Below, piece after piece: positions 10,786-21,669 of a stretch of DNA of 64,000 nucleotides. Every line of letters starts with the position of its first letter. The stretch's first letter is position 1. A program made the translations under genes and the position numbers. The stretch lies in NCBI GenBank assembly GCA_009363875.1, contig CM018695.1:67640907-67704906 (forward strand), written 5' to 3'. This stretch comes from Mikania micrantha (Eukaryota; Streptophyta; Magnoliopsida; Asterales; Asteraceae). The notes below the pieces were generated by a model. It searched no databases, was not told the DNA's origin, and saw only the letters and a list, made by a program, of their open reading frames with translations.

Positions 10786-13057
10786 TAATGCTATGTTCGC
10801 CCTTAATGTAAACAGCTAACTCATGCAAGTGATATGTATCTAAAAGCTTTGTTTGCACATGTTTTCTCCCCCAAAACAGTAAAATAAGAAAAGGGGTCGT
10901 GTACGCACCTTTGATAGCTAACATAATGATCACACACGTGAAATCGCGTAGAAAATCCTCTACGAAGAACCTGTGTTTTAACAATAACTTAGTGTTATTC
11001 AAGATGTCGTTTTGTGCTTGAAATCACATACGTGTCAACACACGTATGTTAGACTTGTTAGAAACGTGCATACGTAAGTACGCATATCTTTAAAATCGCT
11101 TAAGTAAAATCATATAACCATATATGATTTTATTTAAATAAACGTAATTATACGCGATTACATTTTCAGATTAAAATATGAATTGTATTATTTCAGATTG
11201 TTCGTATTCTCATTACGGTTCCAACGAAATTGAAACGGACTAAATCAGAGTTAGTATAAGCGAGTTATGACCAAAATATTAACAATTGGTTTAAATATCA
11301 AAAACCAGTGAGGACCAGAATCGAACCCTCGACCTACAGAACCAAACAATTCCCACTAACCAACTCCTCTAATTCAGCAACTGTTAATAACCCCAGTTTT
11401 AAATGGTTTTAATAACAATTCGTCTGGTTCCCCCTTTTGTTAATCATAACCGAACCAAGTGGGTTCAATTGAGCCCTGATTCGAATCCTATCGATATCAA
11501 AACCATAGGGCTTTATTTCTAGAGATCTAAACGAGTTCAAACATGTTTCTAATTTGATAAACAATCAATCAGAATCCTATAATGTGATGAAGAGTGTTTT
11601 GAATTTGAGTATAAGAACCTATCATTCAATCAGGATCAAATTCGCATCAATTACTTGAAAAATTCATGGGGTTTTTATTGAACACCAAATTTCGAATCTA
11701 TCTGTAGTACTAAATTTTATTTTTATGCTCATTATAAACAAAACTCTAAAACGTTTTATACTTAAAAACCCCAACAATCGAATTCATGAAATTTGTTGTC
11801 GTAAGATGAAATTAACATATGGTTATCCTTCATCGGAACATTCTGAAACTAACAATAACAATTAATTTCGTTTTTGAACTCATTTGGATCAAAACCCCGA
11901 TTTCGTTCCTATAACAAACCCTAGAAACCCAAAATCCTCTAATTCGTTAATGTAACGACAATTTATCTTAGGGTTATTGTTAATCGGGATTTTCTGAAGC
12001 TATTAGTATCATTTAATTTGATTTCTAAACATGTTTCAATCGAAATCCGCAAATTCCTTCATATGACGAACCCTAGAATTCAAACTCAATCAATTCGTTA
12101 TTGTTACATGAATTAATCATGTGGTTCTCGTTTCAAATGATGTTGCGAAACTGCTGATGTAGTTTGATTTGATTTTCAAACCTATTTCCCTCGAAACCCC
12201 CAATTCGGTTTATGTTAAGAACCCTAGAACTTGTAATCCCTCAATTCGTTGTTGATAAATCAAACTACTATGGGGATACTCTTAGTCGGCCATGTTAGAA
12301 GGTGTAGGAGTAAATACTTACTTGTTTTGATAACCAATTGAAAGAGATCGGCTTCTAGGTTAGATTTCGGCCACCTCACGATCGATTTCTTCAATCCAAG
12401 ATTCTAGGAATGAAATTGTGATATGTAAAAGGCTCTAACTATGCCGACTAGTGATTCTGTAAACTCAATTGCGGATATTGTAGCCGAATTGTATGAGTTT
12501 CACCAATGGAAATGATGGTTTCGACTTATGGTTAACTTCTGGATTAATTCGATCATTAAATGGGTAATTCTTGTAGTCTAACCGTTAGTAATCATCAATG
12601 ACATGATTAAGAGTGGTTTAAATCGATCGTAACTGATTATCCATGTGAAAATCGAATTTCATCAACACTCTTGGCCGAATTTTGACTTCTCAAGTCAAAA
12701 TTGAATAATTTATCTAATTATAAGCTAACTTCTTATAATTTAAATGAATTATAATTTATTTTGTTCAAGTTTAATCCTTCTAATTTGATTTCGTATCATT
12801 TCGATCATTTTCTGCTAATTTTTGTTAATGGGGTTAACCCGAAAATATCGAATTGTCACATCGTGCCTATTGATGATGGTTCGCCCATGCATTAGGTTCG
12901 GCCAACCTTCTTCCCCAACAGAAAGGTTCGTCCGGTTCCTGGATCTCATGAACCTGTATGCGTGTGTCTCCATCATCACTTCGAACCCCCGACCTGATCA
13001 TTTCTAGGCTGTTGCTACATGTTTGTGAGTACTCGTGTAGGTTAGGGTTCGACTAAA
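10786..13057. mobile_element. Old LTR-like sequence left of the full element (copy 2)
   Basis: Counterpart of 1-2270 with a handful of substitutions. It ends in CTAAA (13053-13057), the left target duplication of the intact Tekay element. No supported gene. The minus-strand 92-codon frame at 10724-11002 crosses the duplication junction region and has no recognisable domain. Confidence 0.5.
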
Positions 13058-16000
13058 TGTCACACCCCGAGCTGGCGGGATAGGATCGGTTGTCCCGGCG
13101 GGCGGAAGGTTCCCGGGGCGCGATATCATGAGTGATAATCGTGATGATCAGATTGTTTACATTGCACATGATATAAATGAGAAATGCTAAATATAATAGA
13201 ATTACAAAGTTAAATTACATCAGTATTGTTTATAATTTAACAATGTAAATCTACCATCAACATCATAAATTTCTATCTTGTATTTACACAAGATATACAA
13301 AATAAATTTGTATAATGATGTCTTCAAAAGTATGCAGGTCCAAAATGCTAAGCCTTCTATCTGAAGTCCTAGTCCAAAAGGAATAACTCCTTAGTTGACC
13401 TGTTCGTCACCTGAGAAGTCATGCAAAAATCAAGTCAACACATGGTTGGTGAGTTCATATAGTTAATAAATGAAAATGATTTGAAAACCTCTTCCGGTAA
13501 AGACCCTAACCTCATTAACATCACCTGTATCATCCAGATCGGTATGCTTATATATAGGGCATACCCCTGGGTCAAGGCTACAACCCCGCCCAGACGCCAT
13601 CCCACCACATACTAATCCGCATAGGACATTGATGTTAATGATAATTAAGCATTTTTACCTAACACACCTCTGATTTAGATTATGATTTCCCAAAACTTGA
13701 TTTACCTTTGACTCTCTTGATTTTGAACATAGATACATGATTTCCCAAAATCAGTGATATTAGTAAATTGTCAACTATTTAATCAAATAATTAAATAAAA
13801 CATTTAAATACAACTAAGACATGATGATTGGGTATGGTTTTTACTCAATCAATTAGACTTAATTATTGGTGGTTGTCCAAGTTGTAACCTCTCACACGTG
13901 ACCCATACCAGGCATAACTCACAAGGAGTATACCTGGGCGTGACGGGATTTTAATGATGCCCATACAGCCTGACCCAAAGGTCTTCTGTACATGCGGGGA
14001 CTTTAAGGATATCCTTTGATTCTTGATCTCTTGATTCTCTTGATTTTGACTTTGATATTGATTTCATTTGATAGTTCACGTTATTGCCCATATAGCCTGA
14101 CTACAAGAGTCTTCTATACCTGAAGGGACTTTATGTGTGTTACATGTGGTCTTGATTCCCTATACAACTGACATCCACCTTATCTCGAATATTAATGATT
14201 TCATTAGATTGTAATGATTTCATTATCTCAATGATTCACACACATTTATGATTTCTGATTCCTTGAGTCTCTTGATCTTGATCTTTTGAATTCCCATGAT
14301 TCACAATGATATATGATTCTTGATTCTGATTTATTTGTTCTCTGATCCCACACTGAATTAGATTCCTTTTGAGTATGATCTTTTGATTTAGTTCCCCTTG
14401 ATTTCACTTTGAATTTAGATTCTTGAATTTGAACTTGATGGACTAAGGGTTTGATTTGAGTTTAGAATTAAAGTATTACTCATAAGAGTAATTTAATTAA
14501 CTTGATAATTTGATCTGTTTAATAATTTACTAGACAGGAGTCTAGAAGTATCAACAAACATATATATGTAAAAACATATAATAAATAAAAGCATTTAAAT
14601 AAACAGTTTAAATAAAAACAGTTTACGCATGCTTCTCAGCCCCGCGTTTTAAAAATGAAAATGTTTAGAAAAGGGGCAATGAACTCACCTGTGTTGCTCT
14701 GTACTGAATCACAAAAGATAATGCGCGCTCCTTGAATGTTGTTTATGTATCTTTAGCACCTGAGTTGTTTTAAGACAGTTTCGAATACGATAAGTACTTA
14801 TAATAACGTCGTAACTAGAGTTTGGTCTCGGTGCGCACTACGTGTCCTAGATTACGAATGTGTTTCTAAAATTCTTTCTATCTAACTAACTTATTACCCA
14901 TTAATAATCCAAATCCCTTAACTCATTCTCCCAATTTTCTTTGCATTAAAATGTTAACATGTTGAGTTTAACATTTCATGAAATCATTTAATTTAATTAA
15001 TAAGGTTTATAAATCATTTCTTTTATTAAAAACATAATTAATTTAATTTGCAACATATAACTAAACTTGATGGACTTGGGTTGATCCCATTGGAGCAACC
15101 TTGAACCCATTTTTAGTCTTCAATGTTCCCATTATTCTTTTATTTACTCATTGCATAATCCATATGATTTAACCCATCTTAATTGATATAACTCCCATGA
15201 CCATTTAAAATAAATTTAGTTTTTCCCCAAAGTTGGTTTGCATGGCATTAATAATCCTAGTGTATTCACCATGCACATACATACTTGATTGACTTCCATG
15301 CACGCACACAATATCCATATACCATGCATGAAATCATGTAGTCCAAACCTTAGCCAACCCTAAACTTCCCGACCGAACCATTCTGTTTCACCGAATGAAA
15401 GTTGGCCCGAATGATTAGGGTCGAATGGGCCTTTAGGTTGGGACGAATGGGCTTGGCCGTATGAGGTTGATGACTATCGAATAATCATTGTCGAATGAGT
15501 GCTGCTTGGGCTTCGAATGAGATCATGGCCGAAAGGCTTGATTCGGCGAATAGGTTGGGTTCGAATGGGGCTAAGCCGAATGAGGTAGGCCGATCGAATG
15601 AGTGCTGGTCATTCGGCGTATGAGGAATGCACCTCATTCGGCGAATGAGGTTATGTTCATTCGTGAGGCTGAACTTGGCCATTCGGCCGTTCGTTCTTGA
15701 CCAGTGCAGCATCCCAAAATTTGAGCTTTAGTTCCTCAAATGACTTATCACTTGTTCCTACTTCGTTCTAAGTGATCTTCATGTGTTTCCTAAGGCTTGA
15801 AAAGGGTGTAAAGCCGATTATAAGGTGACCGATCAAAGGGTTTTAAAAACCCTAAAAATCGTAACAAAAACCATGATCTTAGCCCGATTTGGCTGGATAA
15901 AAACGCAGATCCTTTGTACTTTCGTGATCTACAAGTGATAGTGAAGATTTTGACACCAAGAACACACGAAATGGTTGAGATTCGAGTGAGAAATCTTAGA

Positions 16001-16790
16001 GAGATGTTGTAGAATTCTAGAGAGAGAGAGAGCTTGAGGAGAGGGGTGACGAAAATTTGGGGATAAAATCTGGTTGGTGGTGGTTGTTAACACCATCAAT
16101 GCCTCATTAAATGAGGGGTAAATACCGGGTTTCGTTCGGGTTCGTTCGGTTTCGCGTGGTTTCGCGTAGAATTGCCAGTTTCTCGTCGTTTTCGTAGCGA
16201 AACGACTCGGTTTTAAAATAGGATTATAAAATTTATTTTAGCTTGTGATTCCTAATAAATTATCTAAATAACTTTTAATTATTTAATTTACAAGATATTT
16301 ATTTAACGTTTAAATTGAATCGCGCGGTCATCGCGCGTATTTGTTCGAATCGTCACCCGATCAAACATGACGATAACTACACTTTTCAATATTGTTTTCT
16401 AATTATTGAATATCATTCAGAACGTTAAACTTTCAGATTTATTCGTACAGATCGTCACCTATACGAATAATCCGTCGGTTTAGCATTCACGTAACGACAT
16501 TCGTGTTGTTTTGTTCTGTAATCCTCACATACGTTTATACATAATAAAATCCTAACAAATAAATCACATGATAGTTCTGTGTTGCCAGATAATTATCTGA
16601 CTAAAAAAAACTATTGTTCTGAACTGATTTTTCTGAAATGACTATAAATTCACTGTTTTGATAATCTGAAATGGTACTGAAACTCAATATGAATATGAAA
16701 TACACTGAATTACATAAGATTTGTACCTGATTACTGTTCACGTACTGTAGAGATCACTGTTCCGGTGACGTTTCCGGCACTGATGTTACA
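13058..16790 (-). repeat. 3' LTR of the Tekay element (left)
   Basis: 3733 bp, TGTCACACC...GATGTTACA. It is longer than the right LTR mainly because of a 51-bp segment near 15000-15050, bounded by 'aatttaatt' direct repeats, and an 11-bp segment near 16327 between 'cgcg' repeats. Both fit short-repeat deletions in the other LTR. It contains the same TTGAT-rich (about 14010-14450) and CGAATG-rich (about 15390-15700) blocks as the other copies. Confidence 0.95.
13547..13557 (-). promoter_or_regulatory. Putative TATA box, 3' LTR
   Basis: CTATATATAAG on the minus strand, 490 bp inside the LTR edge. As this is the 3' LTR, any transcription from it would run leftward out of the element into flanking copy-2 DNA. 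Confidence 0.4.
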
Positions 16791-16803
16791 GTCTCCCTTT
16801 GTT
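16791..16803 (-). promoter_or_regulatory. Polypurine tract
   Basis: AACAAAGGGAGAC on the minus strand, directly next to the 3' LTR start (TGTAACATC in element orientation). This is the expected site for plus-strand DNA priming during reverse transcription. Confidence 0.85.
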
Positions 16804-16824
16804 AAAGAAATTTCGTCCCGAAAT

Positions 16825-19800
16825 TTAAGAATTGTTATCGGGTACCGCTTCTTCTTCAAACAGTTGGGGATACTTTAACTTCATGTGATATTCACATTCC
16901 CAAGTCAATTCGGGTCCGCGTCTTGAGTTCCAACGAACCTTTACTATCGGAATACGGCTTCGCCTCAGTTGCTTGACCTTGCGATCCATAATTTCTAAAG
17001 GTTCTTCGATAAAGTGCAACTGTTCATCAACTTGAATCTCTTCAAGTGGAATGACGAGTGATTCGTCAGCAAGGCATTTCTTTAAGTTCGAGACGTGAAA
17101 CACGTCATGCACACCACTGAGTTCAACCGGTAATCTCAGTCGATAAGCCACAGGACCAATACGTTCAATGATTTCGAACGGTCCTACGTATCGTGGTGCT
17201 AACTTGCCTTTCTTTCCAAAGCGGACTACGCCTTTCCATGGAGAAACCTTCAACATGACACGGTCTCCCACTTGAAATTCCAACGGCTTACGCCGTTTGT
17301 CGGCGTAGCTCTTTTGTCTGCTTCTTGTAGCTTGTAGTCTTCTTTGAATCTGGGCTATCTTGTCAGTGGTTTCCTGAATAAGCTCTGGCCCAGTTATTCG
17401 ATTATCTCCCACTTCAGTCCAACAGATCGGTGATCGACATTTCCGGCCATAGAGAGCCTCGAATGGTGCACATCCGATACTGCTGTGATAACTGTTATTG
17501 TAGGAGAACTCAATCAGTGGCAAATGAGAATCCCAATTCCCACCAAAATCCAAAATACAGGTTCTTAACGTGTCCTCTAGGGTTTGAATAGTACGTTCGC
17601 TTTGACCATCCGTTTGAGGGTGGTAAGCTGTACTCAGGTTTAACTGTGTCCCTAGAGATTTCTGCAGTGATTGCCAAAACCTTGATGTGAATCTGCTGTC
17701 TCTATCAGAAATAATAGACAATGGCACACCATGGCGTACCACTATCTCCTTGATGTACAATCTCGCCAGTTTATCCATCGTGAAAGTCTCACGCATCGGC
17801 AAGAAATGAGCAGATTTCGTCAAACGATCAATGAAAACCCAGATAGTATCATGACCACTGGAAGTGCGGGGTAGCTTGGTAATAAAATCCATAGCTATTT
17901 GTTCCCACTTCCAGAGCGGAATCTCAGGCTGTTCCAGTAAACCAGACGGTCTCTGGTGTTCCGCCTTTACCTTCGCACACGTCAGACACCGACCGACGTA
18001 CTCGGCTATGTCTTTCTTCATTCCCGGCCACCAATAAAATCCACGCAAGTCTTGATACATTTTATCAGCGCCTGGATGAACAGAGTATTTTGTCTTGTGT
18101 GCTTCATCGAAGATAAGTCTTCTCAATTCATCTACTGTTGGGATCCATATACGATCTTGATAGTAGATCATTCCATCAGACTTGGTCTCTAAATGTTTCT
18201 CTGCTCCGCAGTCAAGTTCTTTCTTCAAGTTTCCTCTATCAACTGATTCCTGTTGTGCCTGAATGATCCTGTCTTGTAACCTGGTCTGCACAGTCATCCC
18301 CATAGCTCTAACGCGTAAGGGTTTGACCCGTTCCTTCCGACTCAAGGCATCAGCTACAACATTCGCCTTTCCCGGATGGTACTTGATCACACAATCGTAA
18401 TCATTCAGAAGTTCTACCCAACGGCGTTGTCGCATGTTGAGCTCCTTCTGAGCAAAGATATGCTGCAGACTCTTGTGATCAGTAAATATGGTACACTTGG
18501 TGCCATATAAGTAATGTCTCCAAATCTTCAATGCAAAGATTACTGCTCCCAGTTCAAGATCATGAGTAGTGTAGTTCTTCTCATGAACCTTTAACTGTCT
18601 TGATGCATAGGCTATGACTTTGTCCCGTTGCATTAAAACACAACCAAGTCCCTGATGGGAAGCATCACAGTATACAACAAAATCATCACAACCTTCTGGG
18701 AGAGATAGGATTGGAGCATCACACAATTTCTGTTTCAATGTCTGGAAAGCATCTTCTTGTTTCTGTTCCCAGACGAACGGTTCACTCTTCTGGGTTAACT
18801 TAGTGAGAGGCAAAGCTATCTTAGAAAAGTTCGAGATGAATCTCCTATAATAGCCTGCCAATCCCAGAAAAGACCGAATCTCCGTTGGTGTCTTCGGAGT
18901 GTCCCAGTTCTTTATTGCTTCAATCTTGGCGGGATCTACGTGTATTCCCTCACTGTTGACTACGTGACCAAGAAACTGAACTTCCCTTAACCAAAATTCA
19001 CATTTAGAGAACTTGGCATAGAGCTTCTGTTCTGTCAACAGTTCCAAGATCTTTCTGAGATGTTGCTCGTGTTCTGCTTTGCTCTTGGAATAAATCAGTA
19101 TGTCATCAATGAAGACAATGACAAACTGATCTAAATATGGATTGCACACTCGGTTCATGAGATCCATGAAAACCGCTGGTGCATTCGTCAATCCGAAAGG
19201 CATCACTAGGAATTCGTAATGCCCGTATCTGGTTCGGAAAGCCGTCTTCGGTATGTCTTCATCTTGAACTCTAAGCTGATGATACCCGGACCGTAGATCG
19301 ATCTTTGAGAAATACTGGGCTCCTTGCAACTGATCAAACAAGTCGTCAATCCTCGGCAGTGGATACCGATTCTTGATAGTTAACTTGTTCAATTCTCGAT
19401 AGTCGATGCACATTCGAAACGATCCGTCTTTCTTCTTCACGAACAAAACCGGAGCTCCCCAAGGTGAGTAGCTCGGTCTGATGAATCCTTTATCCAGTAA
19501 CTCCTGCAACTGGTTCGACAATTCCTGCATCTCCGAAGGTGCTAGCCTATAAGGAGATTTAGCAACAGGAGTTGCTCCAGGAACTAAGTCAATTCGGAAC
19601 TCTACTGGTCGCGCTGTTGGCAAACCAGGTAGGTCTTCAGGAAATACTTCTGGATACTCTTTCACTACTGGTACGTCTTGAATCTCTTTCTGGGCTTTCT
19701 CCTTTTTCACTACATGAGCAAGGAAAGCTACACATTGCTTCTGTAAACACTTACGCGCCTTTATGCATGAAATGATTTTAACACTTCGTTTTGCCTGATC

Positions 19801-21495
19801 CCCTCTAACTTCCAACACACGATCCTCTGGTAATGGAACTCGAAGCAGCTTCTCAGAACAGATGACTTCCACTCGGTTAAAGGAAAGCCAATCCATTCCA
19901 ACAATGATGTCGAAACTACCCAACTCCATCGGTATCAAGTCGATGGCAAATGTATGACCATTAAGTGTCAACGGGCAATTCCTGTATACTGTACTAACCG
20001 TGATCTGTTTTCCGTTAGCTACTTCTATAATATAAGGGGAGTCTAACTGTTCTTCTATAGAATCTAGTTGGCATGCAAAGTCGGCAGAGATAAAACTCTG
20101 ATCCGCACCAGTGTCAAATAGAACAGATGCATAAAAGTCATGTAAGAGAAACGTACCAGTGACCACATTTGGGTCCTGGCGTGCAGCTGGTGCTCCAATA
20201 ACAAAAGCTCTTCCACGAGGAGCTTGAACTGCTTGTTGTGCCTTCTTCGGGCAGTTCTTTGCAAAGTGGCCTTGTTCGCCACAGTTGAAGCATCCACCAT
20301 TGTTCTGATTAGCTGGTGGAGGAAGTGCTAGAGCAGCATTGTTAACTGCTGGATTTGGTGTCAGTCTGCACTGCTGAACCCAGTGCCCTTTTCTTCCACA
20401 ACCCGTGCATTGACGGCACTGGTTGTTTGCAGCATGATGATACTGGCATTTAGTACACAAAGGATGTGGGCCAGTATACTGCCTCTTGGGCACATTTTGT
20501 TGTGCCGTTGCTACTTGATTCAGGGGAGTAGCCATAGTGTAGTTCTTGATTAATTTCTGTTTCTTCTTTGAGTGTTGCTGGTGTTGTGGCTTCTTTGAAG
20601 ACTCTTCCTTTCTCTTACCAGTATCAACCTCTTTCTTCAAAACTCCTGATGCAACCATCAGATCAGTGAGTTTCCCAGACAGTCTCACTGCTGACTCGAC
20701 AGTGGTAGGGTTGGATGAAACAACCATATCCTGAATACAGGCGGGAAGTCCACCTACATACATGTCGATCCTCTTTTCTAGAGTCGGTACCATGTCTGGC
20801 ACCAAAGCAACCAACTCGTGATAACGAGTAGTGTACCCCATGTGATCAGCCCCTTTCATCACATGGTTGGATAACTCAATTTCCAACTTCTGTAGCTCAT
20901 TCTTGGGGCAGAATTCTGTTCTCAGTAACGCCTTGAAGTCCTCCCATGGCATTGCCATAGCTTCTTCTCTTCCTCGGGCGTTGATCTGACCATTCCACCA
21001 GGTCAGAGCCCGCTTGTTGAATGTTCCAGTAGAGTAGCGGACTTTATGGTGCTCTGGACAGCTGCAGAGGTCCAGAGTAGCCTCAATCTTTTCAATCCAC
21101 TGGATTAATCCAACGGCTCCTTCAGATCCGCTAAAGCTAGGCGGCATACATCCTACAAATGACTTGTAGGAGTAGTATGAAGTACTACCAGTATTCCCGT
21201 TGGCTTCTCCTGATGAATTATCAGTGTTGTTGATCTCATTACGGAGAAGTTTGAACATCTCCGGTATCGCTTCCTTCATCTGATTAGTCATCTGGCTGCT
21301 CAGTAGGTTCACCAAAGCGATGGTGGTAGGATCCAGTATGGGTGTTGTGCCTGACCCAGATGCTTGAGTTATCAGTGGAGGAGGAGGAGGCGGTGGAGGA
21401 GGTGGTGGTGGTGAGTCATTTGGTGATGGCGTTGAGGAGTGTGGAGCTTGGTCTTGTGAAGATTGCAACAGAGGAGGTTGTCTTCGCGGCGGCAT
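16825..21495 (-). CDS. Gag-Pol polyprotein, Tekay-type chromovirus
   Basis: Single 1556-residue frame encoding the retrotransposon capsid and replication enzymes. From the Met at 21493-21495: a run of 12 prolines near 29-40; Gag domain about 111-275; two CX2CX4HX4C zinc knuckles (363-376 and 402-415); aspartic protease with DTGAD at 461-465; reverse transcriptase about 640-820 with FIDD at 795-798; RNase H with YCDAS at 942-946 and TDHKSL near 1005; integrase with H1133, H1140, C1170, C1173 and catalytic D1203, D1264, E1300; a GPF-type segment near 1430; chromodomain about 1498-1547. The frame is open 19 codons further upstream, but MPPRRQ is the likelier start because Gag of this kind commonly begins with a basic MPPR-like sequence. 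There is no stop, frameshift or missing catalytic residue, and Gag and Pol are fused in one frame. The chromodomain suggests chromatin-targeted integration (family knowledge). Confidence 0.96.
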   Translation of the reverse strand: MPPRRQPPLLQSSQDQAPHSSTPSPNDSPPPPPPPPPPPPLITQASGSGTTPILDPTTIALVNLLSSQMTNQMKEAIPEMFKLLRNEINNTDNSSGEANGNTGSTSYYSYKSFVGCMPPSFSGSEGAVGLIQWIEKIEATLDLCSCPEHHKVRYSTGTFNKRALTWWNGQINARGREEAMAMPWEDFKALLRTEFCPKNELQKLEIELSNHVMKGADHMGYTTRYHELVALVPDMVPTLEKRIDMYVGGLPACIQDMVVSSNPTTVESAVRLSGKLTDLMVASGVLKKEVDTGKRKEESSKKPQHQQHSKKKQKLIKNYTMATPLNQVATAQQNVPKRQYTGPHPLCTKCQYHHAANNQCRQCTGCGRKGHWVQQCRLTPNPAVNNAALALPPPANQNNGGCFNCGEQGHFAKNCPKKAQQAVQAPRGRAFVIGAPAARQDPNVVTGTFLLHDFYASVLFDTGADQSFISADFACQLDSIEEQLDSPYIIEVANGKQITVSTVYRNCPLTLNGHTFAIDLIPMELGSFDIIVGMDWLSFNRVEVICSEKLLRVPLPEDRVLEVRGDQAKRSVKIISCIKARKCLQKQCVAFLAHVVKKEKAQKEIQDVPVVKEYPEVFPEDLPGLPTARPVEFRIDLVPGATPVAKSPYRLAPSEMQELSNQLQELLDKGFIRPSYSPWGAPVLFVKKKDGSFRMCIDYRELNKLTIKNRYPLPRIDDLFDQLQGAQYFSKIDLRSGYHQLRVQDEDIPKTAFRTRYGHYEFLVMPFGLTNAPAVFMDLMNRVCNPYLDQFVIVFIDDILIYSKSKAEHEQHLRKILELLTEQKLYAKFSKCEFWLREVQFLGHVVNSEGIHVDPAKIEAIKNWDTPKTPTEIRSFLGLAGYYRRFISNFSKIALPLTKLTQKSEPFVWEQKQEDAFQTLKQKLCDAPILSLPEGCDDFVVYCDASHQGLGCVLMQRDKVIAYASRQLKVHEKNYTTHDLELGAVIFALKIWRHYLYGTKCTIFTDHKSLQHIFAQKELNMRQRRWVELLNDYDCVIKYHPGKANVVADALSRKERVKPLRVRAMGMTVQTRLQDRIIQAQQESVDRGNLKKELDCGAEKHLETKSDGMIYYQDRIWIPTVDELRRLIFDEAHKTKYSVHPGADKMYQDLRGFYWWPGMKKDIAEYVGRCLTCAKVKAEHQRPSGLLEQPEIPLWKWEQIAMDFITKLPRTSSGHDTIWVFIDRLTKSAHFLPMRETFTMDKLARLYIKEIVVRHGVPLSIISDRDSRFTSRFWQSLQKSLGTQLNLSTAYHPQTDGQSERTIQTLEDTLRTCILDFGGNWDSHLPLIEFSYNNSYHSSIGCAPFEALYGRKCRSPICWTEVGDNRITGPELIQETTDKIAQIQRRLQATRSRQKSYADKRRKPLEFQVGDRVMLKVSPWKGVVRFGKKGKLAPRYVGPFEIIERIGPVAYRLRLPVELSGVHDVFHVSNLKKCLADESLVIPLEEIQVDEQLHFIEEPLEIMDRKVKQLRRSRIPIVKVRWNSRRGPELTWECEYHMKLKYPQLFEEEAVPDNNS

Positions 21496-21649
21496 TCTGA
21501 TCATAACCAAACGAATATTGGTTAGTGCAATGATCGAATGCAGAAGACACAATGCAATAATTCTTAAATCTTAAGTTCTCTACATGCAGGGTCCCTAGGT
21601 TATAGTCTAGGCCAAACCGTTTAAATAAGTGACCTATATTTCTCTATAA
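21496..21649 (-). other. Untranslated leader of the Tekay element
   Basis: Short leader between the primer-binding site and the gag start. It carries an in-frame upstream Met at 21550-21552, which could extend the protein by 19 residues. Confidence 0.7.
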
Positions 21650-21666
21650 CCATGGCTCTGATACCA
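21650..21666 (-). promoter_or_regulatory. Primer-binding site, tRNA-iMet type
   Basis: TGGTATCAGAGCCATGG on the minus strand, three bases inside the 5' LTR. TGGTATCAGAGC is the usual plant initiator-methionine tRNA complement, used to prime minus-strand DNA synthesis. Confidence 0.92.
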
Positions 21667-21669
21667 ATC

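Noticed and set aside
17956..20734. Plus-strand frames antisense to gag-pol, and the minus-strand frame 20064-20300
   Set aside because: Shadows of the intact gag-pol frame in other frames; no independent support.
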